Positions 22,737 through 32,319 of a stretch of DNA of 64,000 nt are shown here, piece by piece. Positions within the stretch are counted from its first letter, which is position 1; each line of letters starts with the position of its first letter. The stretch is taken from assembly GCA_031835245.1 (NCBI GenBank), contig JAVKOQ010000070.1, positions 1 to 64,000 on the forward strand, given 5' to 3'. The notes beneath the pieces were generated by a model that made no database searches, was not told where the DNA came from, and saw nothing but the letters and a program-made list of their open reading frames with translations. The position numbers and the translations under genes were made by a program. This DNA is from Balamuthia mandrillaris (taxonomy: Eukaryota; Discosea; Longamoebia; Balamuthiidae).

Positions 22737-25568
22737 ATGAAAAAACCAATCGTAATTGCACTATCTTTAGTATCAACTCTTACTGTTTCTTCTGTTTCAG
22801 TTGGAACATATTTTGGTATCAAAGAAAATAATGCTATCTCTAGTCCATCTATGAAATTAAATTATGATAATGATGGAATTCCTCAAGCAAGACTTAAATT
22901 AGAAAAAAATAATTTAGATGTAAGCTATGTAGCTGTTTTTAAAGATGAATCAAATAACTTGAATAGAAAAATTTTAGGAGCTCACAATGGTGTTTTGCTA
23001 ATTCAAGACAAAACTGGAAATGAAAGACTAGTTGAAGTTTTAGATATGAACCAAAACAGCATTTGAAAAGCTGATAATAGCAACGGAATTGACTTAAGTG
23101 TAGGTAAACTTGATATTAAAAACAAGAGCATTTTGCTAAATAAAGACATTTCTAAAAATGCAACAATTAATATTTTTTTACAAAATTTAGAAGGACAAGA
23201 AGTAAAAATTAGCAAGCATGCAGATGCAAACGCAAAAGTTTTGTTAAGTGATAACGAACTTTTTAGTATGTTGAATCTCAAACTCAACAAAATAATTACT
23301 GACAATCAAAGTAAAACAGAAAAAGTCAAGCTTGTGATTTCAAATGTAGATGGAATCGAAGTTCAAAAACCTGTGGATTTTGCTACAGATTTAACAATTT
23401 CTTCAGCAACTATCAATGTTGATTTTGTATCTAAAGCTCTAAGTTTAGATCCTAGCCAACAAATTGAAGCTAAATTTAAAGAAAGTAATTTTAATTCAGA
23501 TAATGCAAAAATCTTCAGTGTTTATTCAGTAGCTGAAAATAAAGATGATGAAACTTATGGACTTAATTTTAGAGTTAATAATTTAAAAGAGGATACAAAA
23601 TACGAATTAGTTAGTCTTGCTTTTGTAGAAAATCCTTATAAAAACTTTGATCTTTTAGCTAATGTTCCCTTTTGAACTGCACCTGCTGATTCAGATTTTA
23701 ATTTTACAACAGCAACTAAAGATATTAATCTTGAACTTCTTGGTCAAAAAGAACTTGAAAATGATAAGTTAAAATACAAATTAGATATTACTTTTACTTC
23801 ATTACCTAGCAATTTTTACAACAGAAACCTTCAAGTTGAATATACAGATGATCAAGGCAAAGTTGTTAAATCACAACCACAAAAAATCTTAGAAGATACT
23901 TCAAGATATGAGTTTAACTTTACTAATTTAAGTAAAAATACTAATTATAAATTATCTAAAATTTTTGTTTTTGATAAATCAGAATCAGATGTTTTCAAAG
24001 ATATAGATTTCGTTAAAAATAACATTACTGATTCCTTTATATACACACAAGAAATTTCTAACTTTAGAGTTGTACAAACAAATCTAAATTCTGTAAAAAT
24101 TAGATTTAATTTTGATGATGATTACAAAACTGAAGAAACAAAATCTCCGCTTACTATTTCGTATAAAAAAGTTAATGATCCAAATGATTTAGTAAAAACA
24201 GTATCAGCAAAATATTCAAGTGATGAAAATGAAGGAAGATTTGTTGAAACAACACTTAATAATTTAGATATTAATACAAAATATGAAATTGTTAAAATTC
24301 AAAGAAATATTCCTGATTTTGCAACAAATTCAAAAACTTTAAATAATTTAGTTTATTTTGATATAGCAAAATCAAAAGCCACAGATAAACCATTAGATTT
24401 TATAATCAGTTTTAAATTATTATCAGCAACACCTTTAGATATAAAAACTGGTAAATTCAATCTTAAAGTAGAAAATAATTTAGATAATTTTAATAATTAT
24501 GATGTAAGTTTAACTTATTCATTTACAAAGCAAAATCAATCCACTGCAACTGAAAAAATAATTACTCATCATGAAACAGGTCAAGGTGATAATGTTGTTT
24601 ATGATGATAGTACTTCGAGTTTTAATGTTCAAGTTCCAAGTTTTGCAAATGAAAGTGGAAAATACACACTTAAATCACTTAATATTTTTGCAAAGACAAA
24701 CAAAGACAAAGAAAAAACAAGCATTTTAGCAACTAATTTACAAACGTTAGATGTTAAATCTAAAGCTGATTTTGTTCAATTAGTAGATAATAGTATAGAC
24801 ACAATAAACAAAAATTATCTACCTTCTATGATTACAAAAGAATTATTAAATGCAACTATAAAAGATGAGCAAAAACCACTTATAAATTCTTCTTTACAAG
24901 TTACTTCTGGTACTGTGGATGATAAGCAAGGTAAATTACCTGTTACTTATTCATTAACTTACTTTGGTTCTACAACTCAACAATCATATACAATAAAAAA
25001 TCTTAATAAATTGGTCGAAATTAAGGATACAAAAGACAAATATAATGCAACTGCAACATCAGCTGATTCCTTTTTTGAACCTCGCTTTGCATTAACTGAT
25101 GATAATAGTTATTTTTCTTATTGATATGCTAATAAAACCGAAGGTAAAGATATTGTTTTTACCATAAATCCACAAAATCTTGATAGTAGGTTAATGAAAG
25201 AATTTTGAATTTTCGCTAGAAAACACAATGAATATAGTGCCGAACAACATCTTACTTCTTACTTTACTGTTAAAATTACTTATAAAGATGAATGTGGTCA
25301 AGATCAAACAAAAGATTTAACTGTTAATAATCCAACAGAATTTACTGCAACTACAAAAACACCAAAAACAACTCAACAACATCAAACTCAATCTAACAAA
25401 GAGTTTACAACTAAAACTGAAACCTATCACAAATGAACATTTGTTTTGGATAAATTAACAAAAGTAAGCAAGATAGAAATTACCTTTAAAAAAGAATATC
25501 AACCAAAATATGTTTCAATCTTCAAAGTTAGATTTGTTGAACCTGAAAAAACATTACCACAAAAATAA
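22737..25568 (+). CDS. Large surface protein with repeated beta-type domains (DUF1410-like)
   Basis: 943 residues. The N-terminus (MKKPIVIALSLVSTLTVSSVSVGTYFG) is a single uncleaved or signal-type membrane segment with no lipobox Cys, so the rest is presumably displayed outside. The body consists of several similar units of about 130-150 residues, each ending in a motif like NLxxxTKYELxxL (for example NNLKEDTKYELVSLAF, NLDINTKYEIVKI), as in the DUF1410-type repeats of mycoplasma surface proteins. A distinct Trp-rich C-terminal domain follows (FSYWYANKTEGKDIVF, EFWIFARKHNEY, YVSIFKVRFVEP). A paralogue with the same architecture lies at 51021-54154. Function unknown; adhesion or immune evasion is a guess. 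Confidence 0.8.
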
Positions 25569-25886
25569 AAACATTTCTTTTTTCACAGTTTTTGCTATTT
25601 GTATTTTAAAAGATACTTTAAATTTTATGTTTGCTAAAATCTAAAATTAAAATAATATTTCTTTAAAAATTTTAAATTTAATTAAAATAAAAAGTTTTGC
25701 TTCTAATTCAGTTGCTTTAAGCATTTGTGTTTAAATAAAACAATATTTTTACCAACTAAGTATGTGTAGAAATTAAAATCAATATCTAAAAAACTCTTTT
25801 GCTTTTGTGGTTATAAATTGTAATTATGTATCATCTACTTGAGATTGATAAAATAACTAATTTTTCTTCATTTTTTAAAGGAAAAA
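25569..25886 (+). other. Intergenic stretch, no gene supported
   Basis: 318 bases of AT-rich sequence between the surface protein and the IMPACT gene. No tRNA, repeat or clear terminator is seen. A short frame from ATG 25825 (22 codons) ends just inside the next gene, and its last part holds the AAAGGAAAAA ribosome binding site of that gene. I see nothing else. Confidence 0.5.
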
Positions 25887-26483
25887 ATGTATAAAAGCTG
25901 TTGTTTAGATCAAGACAATTACTTGTTAGAAGTAAAAGATTCTAAATTTTTTGTCTATGTTTTTTATGTAGAAACTCAACAACAAATCGGTAGTTTTTTA
26001 GCACAAATAAAACAAAAAGAATCAAAAGCCAAACACATAGTTTATGCTTATAGATTAGAAAATAATCAAAGTAAATTTTATGAATCTACCGAACCAAAAT
26101 CAAGTTCTGGTAAAAAAATTCAAGATGTGATTTTTACTCACAATCTTTATAATATTTTAATTATTATTGCAAGATATAAAAGTAATGCACAACTTGGTTT
26201 AAGTTTACTAACTCGTTCATATTACAATGCAGCTAGTTTAGTAAGTACAAATAAAAATATCTGTAGTTTAAAACAAGAAAAAGTTTATACTCTAGAATTT
26301 GATTTAGTAAATCTGGATAAATATTTACAAATTCTAAAGTATTACAAAGAAAATGTTTACCAAAAAATTATTTTAGACAAAAAAGCTAAATTAATCTCAA
26401 GTTTAGATAATTGTTATGATTATTTTCAAAATAAAGCAGAAGTTAATTTATACAAAATTAATAAATTAAGAATTCGAATCTAA
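25887..26483 (+). CDS. IMPACT/YigZ family protein, divergent
   Basis: 198 residues. The IMPACT N-terminal fold is recognisable: EVKDSKFFVYVFYVETQQQI, KAKHIVYAYRL, KIQDVIFTHNLYNILIIIARYK, LGLSLLTRSYYNAA. The usual SDDGEPSGTAGKPI signature has become YESTEPKSSSGKKI and the RYFGGxKLGxGGL core RYKSNAQLGLSLL, so conserved acidic and glycine residues are lost. Family members are linked to translation control, but the biochemical role is unclear, and this copy may have drifted. A good ribosome binding site supports ATG 25887. Confidence 0.8.
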   Translation: MYKSCCLDQDNYLLEVKDSKFFVYVFYVETQQQIGSFLAQIKQKESKAKHIVYAYRLENNQSKFYESTEPKSSSGKKIQDVIFTHNLYNILIIIARYKSNAQLGLSLLTRSYYNAASLVSTNKNICSLKQEKVYTLEFDLVNLDKYLQILKYYKENVYQKIILDKKAKLISSLDNCYDYFQNKAEVNLYKINKLRIRI

Positions 26484-26508
26484 AATAAATATTTAAAAGT
26501 AGTAAAAT

Positions 26509-26540
26509 TTGCTATAACAAAATGAAAATTATAGTAAAAT
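26509..26540 (+). promoter_or_regulatory. Putative promoter of the tRNA pair
   Basis: A TTGCTA element (26509-26514) and a TATAGTAAAAT block (26530-26540) precede the tRNA-Cys gene. The block and the bases after it (TATAGTAAAATTTTATTACT) are nearly identical to the stretch before leuS at 32300. Confidence 0.5.
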
Positions 26541-26554
26541 TTTATTACTTTAAT

Positions 26555-26628
26555 GGCACCATAGCCAAATGGTAAGGCATAGGTCTGCAACACCTTGATT
26601 ACCGGTTCGAGTCCGGTTGGTGCCTCCA
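26555..26628 (+). tRNA. tRNA-Cys (GCA anticodon)
   Basis: 74 bases with a complete cloverleaf: GGCACCA/TGGTGCC acceptor stem, GCA anticodon in the loop CTGCAAC, TTCGAGT T-loop and an encoded CCA end. Confidence 0.95.
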
Positions 26629-26629
26629 T

Positions 26630-26706
26630 GCGCTTGTAGCTCAATTGGACAGAGTGTTTGGTTACGGCCCAAGAGGTTGAGGGTTCGAATCCTTCCAGGC
26701 GCGCCA
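26630..26706 (+). tRNA. tRNA-Arg (ACG anticodon)
   Basis: 77 bases, one base after tRNA-Cys. Acceptor GCGCTTG pairs with CAGGCGC, the anticodon loop is TTACGGC (ACG, A34 expected to become inosine), the T-loop is TTCGAAT, and CCA is encoded. The two tRNAs form one transcript ending at the terminator 34 bases on. Confidence 0.95.
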
Positions 26707-26739
26707 TATAATTTAAAATTACCAATAATTCAAGTTATT

Positions 26740-26767
26740 AAAAAAAGAGCATTTTTGCTCTTTTTTT
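26740..26767. terminator. Bidirectional terminator between tRNA pair and lipoprotein gene
   Basis: An 11-bp stem (aaaaaaagagc pairing with gctcttttttt, six-base loop) with A on one side and T on the other, between convergent transcripts. Confidence 0.85.
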
Positions 26768-26774
26768 ATTTTAT

Positions 26775-27149
26775 TTATTCTTTAATAGCAGCTTTGAATT
26801 TAGCAAGTCTATCTTTTACAACATCTAAAAATGTTTGTGCTTTTACAAAATCAAATTTATCTTTTTCTAAAATTTCTTTAATTCTAGGTAATAAATAGTC
26901 TAAAGAACTTTTAATTTGCGGATCAGTATTGTCTTTTAATTGCTTATTTTTAATAGTTTCAAATTCACTATTTATTTCATTATATTTATTTTGCGCTTCT
27001 TCTTTTGTTAAATGATTAACTTGAACATTTGGTTGTTGATCAGAGCCACTTTTACTTTTTGTTTCTCCACAAGAAACTAAAGCTACTAGAGGAACAAACG
27101 CAATAGTACTAATGAATAATTGCTTAAATATTGTTTTATTTTTTAACAT
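26775..27149 (-). CDS. Small lipoprotein, unknown function
   Basis: 124 residues. A signal of about 26 residues ends in the lipobox VALVSC. The mature part is charged and probably all helical (EEAQNKYNEINSEFETIKNK). No family is recognised. It is a typical surface lipoprotein of mycoplasmas. It converges with the tRNA pair and diverges from the Q/N-tail membrane protein. Confidence 0.8.
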   Translation of the reverse strand: MLKNKTIFKQLFISTIAFVPLVALVSCGETKSKSGSDQQPNVQVNHLTKEEAQNKYNEINSEFETIKNKQLKDNTDPQIKSSLDYLLPRIKEILEKDKFDFVKAQTFLDVVKDRLAKFKAAIKE

Positions 27150-27463
27150 ATTTTTCCTTTTTTAAAATATAAAAATGTATAGTTGAATCTATACAAGCAA
27201 AAAATTTTATATCAATATTCTTTTTTTTGGTAAGAATTTACTAAAAAAATTATAAAAATCCTTTATTTTTGAAGGATTTTTTATTACTTTTTAAGAAGCA
27301 GTTTATAATGCATAACTTATATACATTAAAATAATAAGACACAAATGAATATGTGTTTATATTACTTAGCTTTTAATAAATATTGTTATTATTAAAGAGC
27401 TTTTCAAGACAAAATGTACTTTTTGTACAAAAAGTGCTAAAAATTTTGCAATTTATATATAAT
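27150..27463. other. Intergenic region with an orphan hairpin and an 18-bp palindrome
   Basis: Between two divergent genes. It holds a terminator-like hairpin at 27254-27282 (aaaaatcctt pairing with aaggattttt) that follows no gene on either strand, and a perfect 18-bp palindrome, ACTTTTTGTACAAAAAGT, at 27418-27435. A TATAAT at 27458-27463 touches the first ATG of the next gene. The palindrome sits just upstream of that -10 box, where an operator or -35 region would lie. Confidence 0.55.
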
Positions 27464-28197
27464 ATGAATATTATGAATCTTCAATCACTTATTTTTTAAA
27501 AGCTAAAGCACTTAGAAATACTATTAGATTTATTTGAATCTTGTGATTTTTATCTATAATCGTTAGTGTTTTATTTGTTACACTTTCATTACCTGTTGTA
27601 AAAGAATATATTAGTAGTTTAAGTAGAAGAGATAGATATTCATTAGTAACTGATGACTCGATGTCATATAATTCTAGTTCTCTATTTGAAGCTAAATTTA
27701 CAAGCGTTTTTGTATTTGCCTTGGCTATCGGTTTTGTAGGATTAATTACTGCTATTGTACTCACAGTTAGAACAATTTCTTTAAAAAATCTCATATACCC
27801 ATTAGTTATGAATTCACAAAATTCTAGTTCATCTTTTATGTTGTATGATGCATATAGAAAAATAAATTTTGTTTCAAAAATGTTTATATTTATGTGAATC
27901 CCTTTCTTTGGAGCTTTTTTGACACTTTTTGGTATTTTGGTTTTAGTCTCTTTATTTAAAGCTTCTTCTGCTGCAAAAACTTTGTCAATGATACAATTTT
28001 CACCTCAGCAAACAGCAACAATGAACAATTATCAACAAGATTACTATGACTTTCAATATGACGATGATTCTTATGATTATTACCAAAACAATAACTACTC
28101 TCAAAATAATGGTTACCAACAAAACAATGGATATCCACAAAATAACAGAGTACTTGCTAATAGAAAAAATTCTAGAAAGAGAAACAGTAGATATTAA
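27464..28197 (+). CDS. Membrane protein with Gln/Asn/Tyr-rich C-terminal tail (frame interrupted near start)
   Basis: About 244 codons. Three hydrophobic segments are visible: FIWILWFLSIIVSVLFV, VFVFALAIGFVGLITAIVL and FMWIPFFGAFLTLFGILVL. The tail from about residue 190 is dominated by Q, N, Y and D (YQQDYYDFQYDDDSYDYYQ, then QNNGYQQNNGYPQNN) and ends in a basic cluster. ATG 27464 or 27473 opens a frame that stops at a T run of six (27492-27497). One more T would continue directly into the long frame, where no ATG occurs until residue 66. Function unknown. A decayed partial copy follows at 28228. Confidence 0.7.
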
Positions 28198-28227
28198 TAA
28201 TATAATGATAAAAAATACTTAACTTGC

Positions 28228-28452
28228 TTGAAATGTATATTGCTTCGAGAAATAATGATGAACAAACTTTAATACTTTATAACATACAAAAAGATGTACA
28301 TTTTCTTATTATAGTTTAATTTGAGGGATTATTTTTATTTGAACATTTGTTGGATTTATATTCGTAATAATTGCGCTTATAAAACTTTCAAATTCTACAA
28401 AATTAATTCTTATTTTTTATCAAGATAATCAACATAATGAACTAAATGAATA
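28228..28452 (+). pseudogene. Decayed partial copy of the preceding membrane protein gene
   Basis: Two frames together resemble the middle of the previous protein: TLILYNIQKDVHFL corresponds to FMLYDAYRKINFV, and GIIFIWTFVGFIFVIIALI to IFMWIPFFGAFLTLFGILVL. There is no start codon in place, a stop lies inside, and the Q/N tail is absent. It looks like the remains of a tandem duplication. It ends about 60 bases before the insertion sequence. Confidence 0.55.
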
Positions 28453-28581
28453 ATACTATAATCATACTTTGATATAAATTCTTTTAATTTTTCAAGAATT
28501 CCAAGAGATTAATGATTAAAAAAATCAGCTTCTAAATGAGCAGATCCCCTTTTCCTAGAAAAGTAGAAAAGGGGTTTTTTT

Positions 28582-29163
28582 ATGAAATATTCATTAGAAT
28601 TTAAATTAGAATGTGTAAAAAAATACAAAAAAGGAATTGAAATTAAAAAGCCTGATTTTGCTAAAACAAGTCAGAAAAATTTTTTAAATCAAGTAAATTT
28701 TTGAGAAAAAATTTATGACAAATTAGGAGTTGAAGGTCTTAAGAAAAAACCACGAAATAAAAAGTGGACTATAGATCAAAGATTAAACTTGGTTAAAAGA
28801 TTTTTAGCAGATGAACCAATTGTTAAAATTTCACTTGAAAATAATCTTAATCTAAGTCTAATATCTTTTTGTGCGAAAAAATATTTAGAATCGGCAATTA
28901 GTGGTTTAGAATTAAACAAAGGGTGATTGATAATGAAAACTAAGATTCGTAATAATAAATCTACAAAAGTATCAAACAATTCCGATAGTCAAGATTAATC
29001 AAATTTTTCATTATCTGTATATGAAGAACTTAAACTTCTTAGAGAAGAAAATAAACTTTTAAAAAAGGAAATCGAAGTGCTAAAAAAGTGAAAAGCCTTG
29101 GTAGAGATCTTTGACTCAAATCAACCAAGGCAAGAAAAAATAAAAAAAATTATAATAGAGTAA
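28582..29163 (+). pseudogene. Transposase OrfA of the IS3-family element
   Basis: The first 138 codons are open from ATG 28582 to TAA at 28996, giving a DNA-binding protein (MKYSLEFKLECVKKYKKG, WTIDQRLNLVKRFLA, two helix-turn-helix regions). After this stop the same frame goes on as a leucine-zipper-like segment (YEELKLLREENKLLKKEI) to TAA 29161, so the stop at 28996 is a nonsense change inside the gene rather than its true end. The A8 run near the end is the expected place of the programmed -1 shift into orfB. Confidence 0.8.
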
Positions 29164-30005
29164 AAGCTGATAAAAACCTGCGATTAACTCAAGTATTAAA
29201 AGAGTTTTCTATTCCTATATCTACTTTTTATTATGAACTCAAAAAAGAAGATTTTGACAAGAAAAATGAAGAAATTATAAGCCAAATGAAGCTTATTTTT
29301 GAAGAAAATAAAGCAAGATATGGAAAAAGAAGAATAAAAGCTGAACTTAATAATAGAGACTATAAAATTGGACTTAAAAAAGTTCGCAGATTAATGAAAA
29401 AATTCAATCTCAAAGCAATTTGTTCTAGAAGAAAATACAAATCTTACAAAGGAACAGTTGGCAAAATTGCAGACAATATTTTAAATAGAAATTTTGTTGT
29501 TACTCAACCAAATCAAAAATGAACTACAGATGTAACTGAATTTAGCGGACCATTTGGAAAGCATATTTATCGCCAATTTTAGATATGTTTAATGGCGAAG
29601 TTATTGCTTAAGATTTGTCTACAAGCGCTAATAACCAGCAAATTAGAAAAATGCTTCAAAGAGCTTTTTTCAAAGCACAAAAATCTTGAGGGTTTAATTT
29701 TTCACATTGATCAAGGTTGACAATATCAACATAGACAATTTTCAGAAAAATTAAAACAAAAAGGAATAATTCAGTCAATGTCTCGAAAAGGAAATTGTTT
29801 AGATAATAGCGTTATTGAATCGTTTTTTGGAACATTAAAAAGAGAATGTTTTTATTGTCGCGAAAAAGAATTTTTAACTTTTAAACAATTTCACAAAGCA
29901 ATTGCAAATTATATTTATTATTACAATTACAAACGAATTAAAGATAAAATAAAATGAATGTCTCCCATTAAATTTAGGGAAACATTCATTTCAAATTATA
30001 ATTAA
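29139..30005 (+). pseudogene. Transposase OrfB (DDE integrase) of the IS3-family element, broken
   Basis: The conserved DDE core is still legible in pieces: ARYGKRRIKAELNNR (HTH_21 region), WTTDVTEFSGPFGK (first Asp), LIFHIDQGWQYQ (second Asp) and DNSVIESFFGTLKRECF (Glu). These pieces lie in different frames with at least three shifts and an internal TAA after position 29559. It ends at TAA 30003. The element is therefore a relic. Confidence 0.85.
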
Positions 30006-30086
30006 TTAAAACACTCAAAAATTTTTTCAAGAAAAGGGTATCACCTCAAAATAGAAGCTGATTTTTTAATTCAAGAATTTGTTTTA

Positions 30087-32183
30087 CTATTTTGCTTCTT
30101 TTTTGAAGATTTTTTTAAAGTTTCACCCCAGTTTTTCAACTTTTGAGAAGAATCAAATACAAAATGCGTGAGTAATAGTTCCGATGAGTAAAACCAAGAT
30201 TCAGAACAAAATTCCTAAACCAATTTGTGCGCCAGTAGATTCTACTAAATTTGTTCTTGCTAAAAAGACAACAAATATTCCACCATGTGGTGCAATAATA
30301 TTAATTCCTAATAAAGCTGAAGAAATTCCTGTTACTATTCCTGCTATTATATTTGAAGGGAAAAGTACTTTTGGTTTATTAGCTGTATATGGAATTGCTC
30401 CTTCTGAAATAAAGGATAATCCAAAAACTATATTAGAATATTTACCTGCATGAATTTGCTCCTTAGTTCATAGTTTTTTATTAACAAACATAGAAAGAGA
30501 AATTCCTAATGGAGGTATCATTCCTGATAACATAGCTGCAGCCATTGAAATAGAAGAAGTTCCTCTTTGTGAAACTGTAAATGTTGCAAAAATATAAGCA
30601 GCTTTATTTACTGGTCCTCCTAAGTCAAATGCCATCATTGCTCCAATTACAAGTCCTAGTAATCACACTAAGTATGTTTTAGATTCTAAAATGGATAAGA
30701 AGATAGTAAGTCCAAAATTAACATAAATTAAAACTATATTTAAAGCTCAAAATAATAAAGCAATTGTAATAGTTGCTAATAAAGGAATTAATAAAATATT
30801 TTTAATTCCTTGTAAGTTTTTAGGTAAAGCTTTTAAAATGTAGTTATTAAATACAATAACCATAGCTGCGGCAAAAAAACCACCAAAAATTGCCCCAATA
30901 AATCCTGACCCTGTAGTTAAAATTTGATTAGCTGATAAGTTATAATCATTTGCAAGTGATGGAGCTAAAAATCCATATGATGAGGCTAATTGACCACTTG
31001 CAATCGCACCAATTACAAATCCAGGCAATAATCCTTGTCTTCCAATAAGTGAAAAACTAATAAATGCTGCTAAAATGGAAACAGCAAGTGACATTCCAAT
31101 TTTTCCAACACTTAAAATTAAGTTTGAAAATGCATAGTTGCTACCAAAACTTTTTAAAAATGCAGGAGAATTAAGATTTTGCCCATAAGCAGCTCCGATA
31201 ATTAGATCTAAAATAAAGGCAAAGGCGATTATGATTCCACCAAAAACAATAAATGGTAACATATATGAAATTCCTGACAATAATGAACGATACATTCTTT
31301 TGTGGAAATCATAAAATGACATTTGTGCTTCATTTTCTGAAGCATTACCACTACTTGCTGAAGCTGTTTTAAGCATTTTTCCTTTGTGTTCTAATACTTT
31401 TTTAATTTGCTCTTCAGCATTGTGAATCGCTTTTTTAGCAGAAACCTCTAAAACATTATCAAGATGAGCAAAACGAGATTTTTCAATTTCTCTATCACTT
31501 GCAATGATTAAACCCTTTGCATTTTTTAATTCAAAGTTAGTTAATTTATTTTGTACACCATCGGCACCTTGAGTTTCTACTTTAATACTTACACCCATTT
31601 TTTTAGCTGCTTCTTCTAAATTACTCTTGGCTAAGTAAGTATGCGCTATCCCTGTTGGACAAGAAGTAATAGCTACAACATCAAATTTAGAAGTAAATGT
31701 TTCTTGTGTTTTTTCTTCATTTTCTGAAGAAAAACGAGAGATTAGTTGTAGAAATTCTTCTTGAGTTTTAATTGCTTCTAATTTTTGTAAAAATTCTTTT
31801 TGCATAAACATTTTAGATAGTTGTTGAATAATTTGAATATGCAAATCAGCTTGTTCCTGATCGTTTAAAGCAATAGCAAAAATAAATTTAACTTCTTCTT
31901 GTCCTGGAGTATTATTTCAACTAATGGCTTTAGAATTTTTAATAAACATTATTGAATTTTTTACAACATTTTTGTTTCTAATATGAGGCATTGCAATAAA
32001 ATCACCTAAATAGGTAGATACTTGCTCTTCTCTACTTGAAAATTCAGATTGTGTTTGTGTAAAATCAGCAATAAAATTATTAGATTTAAGTTTTAAGCTA
32101 ATGAAAGAAATTGCTTCAGTTTTGTTTTTAATTTCTTGATCAATAAAAATTAAATCCTTATTAAAAAATTGTTGAATTTCCAT
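30087..32183 (-). CDS. fruA: Fructose-type PTS permease EIIABC
   Basis: 698 residues with all three domains. EIIA (about 1-150) has IAMPHIRN with the phosphorylated His; EIIB (about 175-270) has VVAITSCPTGIAHTYLA with the phosphorylated Cys; EIIC (about 320-690) is a multi-pass channel (FDLGGPVNKAAYIF, SEGAIPYTA, GGIIIAFAFILDLIIG). It imports fructose, or a related hexose, and phosphorylates it from HPr. No fruK or regulator gene is adjacent in this window. It is a single gene on the minus strand with AAGGAAAAAATG at the start. The IS element lies just beyond its stop codon. Confidence 0.93.
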
Positions 32184-32301
32184 TTTTTCCTTTCTTTTTT
32201 ATTTAAAAATTATACTTTTTTATTTTGGATAAGAGAAAAAAAAGTTACAAAGTATAAATTAGTAATTTCATTTTATAAATTTAACTAAAAATAAAAATAT
32301 A

Positions 32302-32319
32302 GTAAAATTTATTACTATG
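32302..32319 (+). promoter_or_regulatory. Putative leuS promoter, nearly leaderless
   Basis: TATAGTAAAATTTATTACTATG runs straight into the start codon: the AT-rich -10-like block (TATAGT or TAAAAT) is only about 8-14 bases before ATG 32317 and there is no ribosome binding site. The same block precedes tRNA-Cys. Confidence 0.45.

Larger units (their letters stand above)
28513..30073 (+). mobile_element. IS3-family insertion sequence, inactive
   Basis: About 1.56 kb bounded by imperfect inverted repeats of roughly 45 bp. The left end begins TGATTAAAAAAATCAGCTTC; the right end, read from the other strand, begins TGAATTAAAAAATCAGCTTC. Both continue into TGAG..GAT.CCC..TTTTC. It carries the usual overlapping orfA and orfB of IS3 elements with an A8 slip site (29142-29149). 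orfA has one internal stop and orfB several frame breaks and a stop, so it cannot make a transposase. No clean target duplication was found. It resembles mycoplasma elements of the IS1138/IS1221 kind. The right end is 14 bases from the fructose PTS gene stop. Confidence 0.85.

Noticed and set aside
28491-30079. TTCAAGAATT at 28491-28500 and 30070-30079 as the target duplication of the IS element
   Set aside because: The repeat lies at unequal distance from the two inverted ends and overlaps one of them; IS3 elements make 3-5 base duplications. It is probably chance in AT-rich sequence.
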